Assembly: GCA_900766195.1 (NCBI GenBank)
Contig: CAAFUN010000049.1
Span: 1 to 16,494, forward strand
From: an uncultured Bacteroides sp.
GTDB lineage: Bacteria; Bacteroidota; Bacteroidia; Bacteroidales; Bacteroidaceae
Direction: 5' to 3'
DNA: 16,494 nt
Within the stretch, counting starts at the first letter, position 1, and every line of letters begins with the position of its first letter. Shown here in pieces: positions 1 through 5,230 of this stretch. The notes beneath the pieces were generated by a model that had not been told where the DNA came from, searched no databases, and was given only the letters and a program-made list of their open reading frames with translations. The position numbers and the translations under genes are program-made.

Positions 1-113
1 CTGGGAAGAACGACTTGAGCTAAAGTCAGTAATGTGGAATCTTTCATATGCGAAAGTATAGATTCTGACTCTGAATTACAATAGTTAGCCCCAATGATTA
101 TCGGCTGAGCCAT
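1..113 (-). CDS. 5' end of an unidentified protein, cut by the window edge
   Basis: Read on the minus strand, an ATG at 113 opens a frame that stays open for 37 codons to the left edge, beginning MAQPIIIGANYCNSESES. No family is recognised from this short piece. A TAGTTTTG element (166-173) matching the Bacteroidales -7 consensus lies about 50 bp upstream on the same strand, which supports a gene start here. No clear -33 TTTG accompanies it. The gene lies downstream of the tRNA operon on the same strand but behind that operon's terminator, so it is probably transcribed separately. Confidence 0.5.
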   Translation of the reverse strand, partial: MAQPIIIGANYCNSESESILSHMKDSTLLTLAQVVLP

Positions 114-165
114 TTTATATACTTCATTATATTAATTCGTATTTTCACATGTTCTTCTTTCTATG

Positions 166-173
166 CAAAACTA
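166..173 (-). promoter_or_regulatory. possible -7 element for the edge gene
   Basis: TAGTTTTG on the minus strand fits TAnnTTTG. It sits about 50 bp before the ATG at 113. No good -33 match is found 19-21 nt upstream, where the tRNA terminator stem lies, so this is a weak call. Confidence 0.35.
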
Positions 174-216
174 ACAAAAAAAAGCATTGCATTCATCATT
201 CTGAATACAATGCTTT
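174..216 (-). terminator. intrinsic terminator of the tRNA operon
   Basis: AAAGCATTG (181-189) pairs perfectly with CAATGCTTT (208-216). After one mismatch, ATTCA (191-195) pairs with TGAAT (202-206), leaving a six-base loop. Read on the minus strand the stem runs directly into a T tract (183 down to about 176). This stem plus U-run is a textbook rho-independent terminator, 14 nt past the 3' end of the last tRNA. Confidence 0.85.
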
Positions 217-229
217 AATATTTATAAAC

Positions 230-305
230 TGGTACACCCTCAGGGATTCGAACCCTGGACCCACTGATTAAGAGTCAGTTGCTCTACCAACTGAGCTAAG
301 AGTGC
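230..305 (-). tRNA. tRNA-Lys (anticodon CTT)
   Basis: The minus strand folds as a complete cloverleaf: acceptor GCACTCT paired with AGGGTGT, D-arm AGCTCAGTTGGTAGAGC, anticodon stem ACTGA/TCAGT with loop CTCTTAA, and T-arm CAGGG-TTCGAAT-CCCTG. The anticodon is CTT, reading AAG codons. The discriminator is A and the 3' CCA is encoded in the DNA (230-232), unlike the two tRNAs upstream in the same operon. Confidence 0.96.
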
Positions 306-321
306 ATTCTATTTCAAAATG

Positions 322-393
322 TAGTGGATACGAGAATCGAACTCGTATTGCATGCGTGAGAGGCATGTGTCCTAACCGTTAGACGAATCCACC
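322..393 (-). tRNA. tRNA-Glu (anticodon CTC)
   Basis: The minus strand gives acceptor GGTGGAT paired with ATCCACT, anticodon stem CATGC/GCATG with loop CTCTCAC, and T-arm ACGAG-TTCGATT-CTCGT. The anticodon is CTC, reading GAG. No CCA is encoded after the discriminator A, so it must be added by nucleotidyltransferase. Spacers to its neighbours are only 16 and 11 nt, consistent with one precursor transcript. Confidence 0.94.
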
Positions 394-404
394 GGTTTAG
401 TTTG

Positions 405-491
405 CGGAAGCTGGGGGATTCGAACCCCCGGTACGGTTACCCGTACGTCAGTTTAGCAAACTGGTGGTTTCAGCCACTCACCCAAACTTCC
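405..491 (-). tRNA. tRNA-Ser (anticodon GCT)
   Basis: This is an 87-nt class II tRNA on the minus strand with acceptor GGAAGTT/AGCTTCC. Its anticodon loop TTGCTAA carries anticodon GCT, reading AGC/AGT. It has the long variable arm expected of tRNA-Ser (around 443-462, containing the GTACGG/CCGTAC stem) and T-arm GGGGG-TTCGAAT-CCCCC. The discriminator is G and no CCA is encoded. It is the first gene of the operon, about 25 nt after the predicted transcription start. Confidence 0.95.
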
Positions 492-521
492 TTTAAACCC
501 GCATTCTTTTCAAATGCGGTG

Positions 522-553
522 CAAATGTAGAGTAAACTTTTGGACTATGCAAA
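522..553 (-). promoter_or_regulatory. promoter of the tRNA operon
   Basis: On the minus strand TTTG (550-553) is followed after exactly 20 nt by TACATTTG (522-529), a full match to the Bacteroidales consensus. It lies 31 bp before the 5' end of tRNA-Ser. A 7-bp inverted repeat (CCGCATT 499-505, AATGCGG 513-519) covers the probable start site and leader. Confidence 0.85.
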
Positions 554-747
554 TCTTTCCCTTACATTTTTTACATGCTTTTCAGCCTGTATTTCCTAAA
601 TTGCTAACTTTCAAATTACTATCATCTACAAAAGAAAAAAGAAAAGTGAGGCGTAATCTCATATCGACTAAAATTCACCTCATGCTTCTTCATTCGGAGG
701 CTCTTTACAAGCTCTTTTGAGAAAACACATCATAACCTCATTTATTT
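554..747. other. intergenic region between divergent units, no gene seen
   Basis: This stretch separates the leftward tRNA operon promoter from the rightward promoter at 748-778. A 68-codon frame (514-720) runs through it, but it overlaps the tRNA promoter, has unconvincing composition and resembles no protein. No RNA gene or strong hairpin was seen. Confidence 0.5.
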
Positions 748-778
748 TTTGATTTCTATTAATGTTTTCTTATTTTTG
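748..778 (+). promoter_or_regulatory. promoter of the Crp/Fnr-type regulator
   Basis: TTTG (748-751), 19 nt, TATTTTTG (771-778) is a full match to the Bacteroidales promoter consensus. The expected transcription start is near 785, leaving a short leader of about 25 nt before the ATG at 812. Confidence 0.85.
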
Positions 779-811
779 TAGGCATAATATCAATATGCAC
801 GTCCCTACATT

Positions 812-1408
812 ATGGCAACTACTACCGATCAACTATTAAAAACGACTGTCGACTCCGTTGTCAACTCCCGCTATCCCGCTATGTCCTCCGAAGGACGAAA
901 GCTTCTGGAAGATATTCTTGTCCGCAAAGAACTCAAAAAAGACGAAGTTCTCTTTACCGAAGGTGAGGTATGCGAACATATTGCATTTGTAGGCAAAGGC
1001 ATGATGCGTCAGTTCTATTATAAGAACAAAAAAGATGTTACCGAGCACTTCTCCTACGAAGGCTGCATTCTTATATCCATAGAAAGCACGTTAAAACATG
1101 TGCCCAATCACCTCATGGCCGAGGCGCTTGAACCCAGCGTTATATACCTCCTACCCTATGAACGGTTAATGCGTCTCACCGCCATGTCATGGGACATAAA
1201 TATGTTCTATCGCAAAATTTTGGAATTCTCGCTTATTGTCTCTCAAGTAAAAGCTGATTCGTGGAGGTTCGAAACTGCACGCGAGCGCTACAATTTGCTT
1301 ATGGAAACACATCCTGAAGTAATCCGAAGAGCCCCGCTCTCCCACATCGCTTCCTACTTGCTTATGACTCCCGAAACCCTTAGCCGTGTACGGGCAGGCA
1401 TTCTGTAA
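812..1408 (+). CDS. Crp/Fnr-family transcriptional regulator
   Basis: This 198-aa cytoplasmic protein has the usual length of Bacteroidales Crp/Fnr-type regulators. Residues about 35-120 look like a cyclic-nucleotide-binding-type beta-barrel (LKKDEVLFTEGEVCEHIAFVG, then FSYEGCILISIES). Residues about 174-196 form a helix-turn-helix ending with the characteristic MTPETLSRVR recognition segment. No cysteine cluster of an Fnr iron-sulphur site is visible, and the ligand cannot be told. The start is fixed by the consensus promoter 33 bp upstream. It is transcribed alone, next to but not overlapping the recombinase gene. Whether it regulates the polysaccharide locus is unknown. Confidence 0.85.
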   Translation: MATTTDQLLKTTVDSVVNSRYPAMSSEGRKLLEDILVRKELKKDEVLFTEGEVCEHIAFVGKGMMRQFYYKNKKDVTEHFSYEGCILISIESTLKHVPNHLMAEALEPSVIYLLPYERLMRLTAMSWDINMFYRKILEFSLIVSQVKADSWRFETARERYNLLMETHPEVIRRAPLSHIASYLLMTPETLSRVRAGIL

Positions 1409-1501
1409 TATCAACAAACAGACACTGATAAACCAAGAACTGGCATAAGCCTTTTTCTTTTTTTCCACAGGAAATCATTCATCCCACAGTTAGAATCAGG
1501 C

Positions 1502-1533
1502 TATGGAAATAATGATTCAACTCTGTATCTTTG
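1502..1533 (+). promoter_or_regulatory. promoter of the tyrosine recombinase gene
   Basis: TATCTTTG (1526-1533) is a full -7 match, and TATG (1502-1505) lies 20 nt upstream as a three-of-four -33 match. This promoter overlaps the upstream ATG at 1503, so translation must begin further down, at 1554. Confidence 0.65.
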
Positions 1534-1553
1534 CAGGCAAAACGAATAATAAT

Positions 1554-2468
1554 ATGACTTTAATACGGACATATACATACCATCTCATTCAAAATCTTAA
1601 AGATGCAGGACGATACAGCACGTCGGAGACGTACAACAGCACAATCAACAGCTTTCTGCAATTCACCCGAAATCAAGATTTGACCTTTTCCGCAATCACG
1701 CCTTATATGATCAAGGAATACGAAGAGTATCTCCTTAATAAAGGGAGGCGTCACAATACGCTGTCCACCTATATGCGCATGCTACGCTCCATCTTCAATC
1801 AGGCCATGTTAGACGGAGTTCATTTCACGCACGAACCAGATGAATTATTTCGCTATGTATTCACTGGATATGAGCCTACTACCAAACGTGCAATCGCCCC
1901 TGCCCTTATTCGTAAAATAGCAGCACTCGACCTCAAGTTTAATCCTTCATTATGCTTCAGCCGCGATGTTTTTTTGTTAAGTTTTTATCTTCGTGGCATT
2001 CCATTTGTTGATCTGGCTCATCTGAGAAAATCAGATCTCCGACAAAACAATCTTTATTATTATCGCCAAAAAACAAAACGCCAACTATCGGTATTTATCG
2101 AATCCTGCGCCATGGCAATCATAAAAAAATACAGTCAAAACAATCAGGAATCACCCTACTTACTTCCAATATTAAAAGCTACAGGAGAAGCTGCCTCCCA
2201 AGAGTATAAAAGTGCATTAAGACTATATAATCAACACCTCCACCGTATATCTGAAATACTAAAATTGGCTTTACCTCTCACTTCATACGTAGCGCGCCAT
2301 AGTTGGGCTACAACTGCAAAAAACTCAGGAATTCCGGTGTCTATCATCAGCGAGAGCCTCGGTCATTCCACAGAAAAGATAACACATGTCTACCTCGCCT
2401 CTTTTGATAACAATTTGATGTCGGAAGCTAATAGGAAAGTGATTAAAACTATTATTTCAGGCAAGTGA
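1554..2468 (+). CDS. tyrosine site-specific recombinase, probable DNA invertase of the adjacent switch
   Basis: This is a 304-aa phage-integrase-type recombinase. Residues 1-100 form the SAM-like core-binding domain (TYNSTINSFLQF, then IKEYEEYLLNKG). The catalytic domain follows. Visible catalytic residues are Arg147 (FYLRGIPFVDL), a beta-hairpin lysine around 173-175 (KTKR), Arg248 in YVARHSWAT, His271 (ESLGHS) and the nucleophile Tyr280 (THVYLASF). The usual first His of HxxR is Tyr245, as I recall from related Bacteroidales Tsr-type recombinases. The frame is open from 1503, but that ATG lies inside the promoter, so 1554 is preferred. The gene ends 60 bp before a pair of oppositely oriented 31-bp sites, which suggests it inverts the DNA between them. 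It could also be a remnant mobile-element integrase, but the nearby sites argue against that. Confidence 0.88.
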   Translation: MTLIRTYTYHLIQNLKDAGRYSTSETYNSTINSFLQFTRNQDLTFSAITPYMIKEYEEYLLNKGRRHNTLSTYMRMLRSIFNQAMLDGVHFTHEPDELFRYVFTGYEPTTKRAIAPALIRKIAALDLKFNPSLCFSRDVFLLSFYLRGIPFVDLAHLRKSDLRQNNLYYYRQKTKRQLSVFIESCAMAIIKKYSQNNQESPYLLPILKATGEAASQEYKSALRLYNQHLHRISEILKLALPLTSYVARHSWATTAKNSGIPVSIISESLGHSTEKITHVYLASFDNNLMSEANRKVIKTIISGK

Positions 2469-2495
2469 TGTTGTAACAGCAAAGAAAGATTGCTT

Positions 2496-2514
2496 TCCCT
2501 TACTCAAAAGTAAA
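2496..2514 (+). repeat. degenerate third copy of the recombination-site core
   Basis: CCCTTACTCAAAAGTAA resembles the core of the flanking sites (CTTACT ... AGTAAG), but the centre is one base shorter and the outer arm is lost. It lies between the recombinase stop and the first full site. It may be a decayed site or chance. Confidence 0.3.
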
Positions 2515-2528
2515 TATAATACTTTATT

Positions 2529-2579
2529 ACCAGATACCCTATTCTCTTACTTTAGAAGTAAGAGAATAGGGTATCTGGT
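2529..2579 (+). repeat. left inversion site, inside a 51-bp near-perfect palindrome
   Basis: Arms of 24 bp (2529-2552 and 2556-2579) are exact reverse complements around a TAG centre. The inner 31 bp (2540-2570) recur in opposite orientation at 2839-2869 with one mismatch. The core is CTTACTTTAGAAGTAAG. The centre (TAG here, CTA at the other site) is what gives the sites direction. As RNA this palindrome would be a very stable hairpin and may also end recombinase transcription. Confidence 0.85.
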
Positions 2580-2838
2580 TGCAAATATATATAAAAATAA
2601 ATAATATATAATATACACGATTGTTTCTTTTTTTGATTTACAGATATTTCCATGAATTAATAAGAATAAATATCGATTATTTATAATTACAAATAATCAG
2701 ATACAAACTCAAATACAATTCACACATATTACAATTATATAATTAAAATACACAACTTTTTTTCTTTCTCTTATTTATAATTCAATTCTAAAATACCTTT
2801 TAAATAACTGAAAATAAGCATTATAATACTAATATATT
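2571..2838. promoter_or_regulatory. putative invertible promoter segment (phase-variable switch)
   Basis: This 268-bp, extremely AT-rich segment has no gene and lies between two oppositely oriented copies of a 31-bp site. Such a layout beside a tyrosine recombinase and upstream of polysaccharide genes is known for phase-variable capsule loci in Bacteroides. The only exact TAnnTTTG element inside is TATATTTG on the minus strand (2582-2589), immediately next to the left site and pointing away from the downstream genes. After inversion it would abut the right site and point toward them. No good -33 element accompanies it. A weaker leftward candidate is ATTG (2732-2735), 20 nt, TGAGTTTG (2704-2711). 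No plus-strand promoter match was found, so the present orientation may be OFF. Inversion itself is inferred, not seen. Confidence 0.75.
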
Positions 2839-2869
2839 CCTATTCTCTTACTTCTAAAGTAAGGGAATA
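2839..2869 (-). repeat. right inversion site
   Basis: The reverse complement of this 31-bp stretch matches 2540-2570 at 30 of 31 positions. Its core CTTACTTCTAAAGTAAG is itself nearly palindromic with a CTA centre, the inverse of TAG at the left site. It lies 99 bp upstream of the ATG of the sugar transferase gene, so an ON-orientation transcript would carry a leader of roughly 100 nt. Confidence 0.85.
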
Positions 2870-2968
2870 AAATGTAAAAAAAAGAAACAAATAAGAAATA
2901 AACTCAGTTAAGGTCTCATTTTTAATTTCTTTAAAAGAATTGAAAAAGTATTTTTAAAAAAAGTGAAT

Positions 2969-4375
2969 ATGAAACAGAGAATTCGATTTAACGAGGCTAT
3001 AAAACCTATTATAATTACAGGAGATTTAGTCTTATTGAATATCATCTTTACCTTTTTTTATTGTACATTTGGTATTGATCTTCAAGAAACCACGTTCGCT
3101 CATTGCCTACCTAAAGTACTCATATTAGTTAACATCACCTATCTTTTTTGCAATTACAAATCGGGCATTATCATCAATCAACGACTCATCCGTCCTGAGT
3201 ATATCGTTTTGGCCTGCCTGCGTTCTACAGCTTTTCATGCAGTTGTTTTTATAAGTTTGCTCAGCCTGTCCAACTACAGGATGCTACCGACAGCATTCTT
3301 GCTCACTTTCTATTTTGTTTTTCTTATTTTTTTAACAACATACCGCCTCTTATTTCGCTATTTTATCAAAAAATACCGTCGCCTGGGAGGTAATTCCCGT
3401 ACAGCACTTCTAATTGGTAGTGCCGAAAACATGCAAGAGATCTATCATGCCATGATAAATGACCCCACTACCGGCTTTCGGGTGATGGGGTATTTTGCCG
3501 AAACCATCTCCTCTCAATTTCCGGAAAAAGACTTTTACCTGGGTACTCCCGATCAGGCATTAAACTACTTGCAATCTCACCGGGTTGATCATGTTTATTG
3601 TGGACTCTCTTCCACCCAGGGTCAGCTCATTTTGCCCATCATCAATTATTGCGAGAACCACCTGATTCGATTTTACAGTGTTCCCAACGTACGCAACTAC
3701 CTCAAGCGTCGTATGTATTTCGTTCAATTCGGAAGCAATGTGCCTGTTCTTGCCATCCGTCGCGAACCATTGGGCAAGCTTTCCAACCGTTTCGTCAAGC
3801 GAACATTCGATATTGCATTTTCCACCGTCTTTCTCTGTACCTTATTTCCTATTATATATATAATAGTGGGACTAGCCATTAAACTCACTTCCCCTGGCCC
3901 CATATTCTTCTGTCAAAAGCGAAGTGGACAGGACGGGCGGGAGTTCATGTGTTATAAATTCCGTTCCATGCGCATAAACAAAGATTCAGATCGCATTCAG
4001 GCTACCAAAAATGACCCGAGAAAAACTAGATTGGGCAATTTTCTCCGAAAAACCAATATAGACGAACTACCGCAGTTCATCAATGTATTCTTGGGAGACA
4101 TGTCCGTGGTAGGACCACGGCCACACATGCTAATGCATACGCAAGAATATTCACAGCTGATAGATAAATTCATGGTGCGCCACTTTGTAAAGCCCGGCAT
4201 TACCGGTTGGGCACAAGTCACCGGCTATCGTGGAGAGACCAATGAACTTTGGCAAATGGAAGGACGGGTTGAACGGGACATCTGGTACTTGGAACACTGG
4301 ACATTCCTACTCGACCTTTATATCATTTTCCGTACCCTTAAAAATGCTATACAGGGTGAAAAAAAAGCATATTGA
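2969..4375 (+). CDS. polyprenyl-phosphate sugar-1-phosphate transferase (WcaJ/PglC-superfamily initiating enzyme)
   Basis: This inner-membrane enzyme would start repeat-unit synthesis by moving a sugar-1-phosphate from a UDP-sugar to undecaprenyl phosphate. Counting from a possible GTG at 2963, four hydrophobic segments occupy about 15-135. A soluble nucleotide-binding-like region follows at 140-265 (RTALLIGSAEN). A further membrane helix spans 281-305, and the catalytic bacterial sugar transferase domain runs to the end. Family motifs seen are SPGPIFFCQKRSG, YKFRSM (331-336), DELPQ (367-371), SVVGPRP (381-387) and KPGITGWAQVTGYRGE. The length, about 470 aa, is normal. ATG 2969 is preferred over GTG 2963. 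The donor sugar (glucose or another) cannot be decided from sequence. It is the first gene of the export operon, directly behind the invertible segment. Confidence 0.9.
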   Translation: MKQRIRFNEAIKPIIITGDLVLLNIIFTFFYCTFGIDLQETTFAHCLPKVLILVNITYLFCNYKSGIIINQRLIRPEYIVLACLRSTAFHAVVFISLLSLSNYRMLPTAFLLTFYFVFLIFLTTYRLLFRYFIKKYRRLGGNSRTALLIGSAENMQEIYHAMINDPTTGFRVMGYFAETISSQFPEKDFYLGTPDQALNYLQSHRVDHVYCGLSSTQGQLILPIINYCENHLIRFYSVPNVRNYLKRRMYFVQFGSNVPVLAIRREPLGKLSNRFVKRTFDIAFSTVFLCTLFPIIYIIVGLAIKLTSPGPIFFCQKRSGQDGREFMCYKFRSMRINKDSDRIQATKNDPRKTRLGNFLRKTNIDELPQFINVFLGDMSVVGPRPHMLMHTQEYSQLIDKFMVRHFVKPGITGWAQVTGYRGETNELWQMEGRVERDIWYLEHWTFLLDLYIIFRTLKNAIQGEKKAY

Positions 4376-4435
4376 TAGTAATTAATGGCAAACAATATAA
4401 AGATTACAACATATTAACATAGAAAAAATATTTTG

Positions 4436-5224
4436 ATGAAGAAGTTTATGATTATGCTGATGGCACTTCCATTCCTATTTGCGGGATGCCAGTCCTACAA
4501 AAAAGTTCCTTATCTACAAGGATCTGATTCCATCAGGTTAGCGCAAAGTGCTCCCCTATATGATGCCCGTATCATACCCAAAGATCTGCTCACCATTGTA
4601 GTGAGTTGCCCGCAGGAACCCGAACTAGCAGAGCCATTCAACCTCACGGTAGCTTCTCCTATTTCCACCGCCAACCACAGCATTACACAACAACCATCGC
4701 TCCAACAATATCTGGTAGATAATGACGGCAATGTCGATTTTCCAATACTAGGCACCATCCACATCGCTGGACTCACCAAAAGCGAAGCAGAAGGTCTCAT
4801 CCGCCAGAAACTACAGCCCCAGTTTAAAGAAATGCCTATCATCACTGTACGCATGGTAAACTATAAGATATCCATTATAGGCGAAGTAACACGTCCGGGC
4901 ACCTTCACCATCTCTAACGAGAAAGTCAACCTTTTTGAAGCATTGGCTATGGCGGGCGATCTCACGATATATGGTATGCGCGAAAATGTCAAGCTTATCC
5001 GCGAAGACGCTTCCGGCAGCAGACAAATCATACCGCTCGACCTCAACAAGCCTGATATCCTGATGTCCCCCTACTATTACTTACAACAGAATGACATTAT
5101 CTATGTCACGCCCAACAAAACGAAGGCCAAGACAGCCGATATCAGTGCCAGCACCACCATTTGGTTTACTGCACTCAGCTCGTTACTGTCCATCGCCAAC
5201 CTTATTGTAGTTCTCACCAAATAA
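4436..5224 (+). CDS. polysaccharide export outer-membrane lipoprotein (Wza-like)
   Basis: This 262-aa protein begins with a lipoprotein signal peptide: MKKFMIMLMALPFLFAG, then Cys18 in a good lipobox (FAGC). A polysaccharide-export domain covers about 43-142 (IPKDLLTIVVSCP; VDNDGNVDFPILGTIHIAGLT). One SLBB-type domain follows at about 146-225 (IIGEVTRPGTFTI; LFEALAMAGDLT). The C-terminal hydrophobic helix (about 241-262) would span the outer membrane as in Wza. It is shorter than E. coli Wza, with one clear SLBB unit, a common Bacteroidetes form. A TTG three bases upstream could start the frame, but the ATG fits better. It is 60 bp behind the sugar transferase and 6 bp before the Wzc-like gene, clearly one operon. 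Confidence 0.9.
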   Translation: MKKFMIMLMALPFLFAGCQSYKKVPYLQGSDSIRLAQSAPLYDARIIPKDLLTIVVSCPQEPELAEPFNLTVASPISTANHSITQQPSLQQYLVDNDGNVDFPILGTIHIAGLTKSEAEGLIRQKLQPQFKEMPIITVRMVNYKISIIGEVTRPGTFTISNEKVNLFEALAMAGDLTIYGMRENVKLIREDASGSRQIIPLDLNKPDILMSPYYYLQQNDIIYVTPNKTKAKTADISASTTIWFTALSSLLSIANLIVVLTK

Positions 5225-5230
5225 ACCGAC

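Noticed and set aside
514..720. 68-codon plus-strand frame between the tRNA operon and the regulator
   Set aside because: It begins inside the promoter region of the opposite-strand tRNA operon, has no promoter of its own and its composition is not protein-like.
1434..1465. Possible terminator after the Crp/Fnr-type gene (GGCATAAGCC then a T tract)
   Set aside because: The stem is only three base pairs, too weak to call, although the T tract is suggestive.
1503..1553. Upstream in-frame ATG for the recombinase
   Set aside because: It lies within the -33/-7 promoter (1502-1533), before the expected transcription start, so it should not be in the mRNA.
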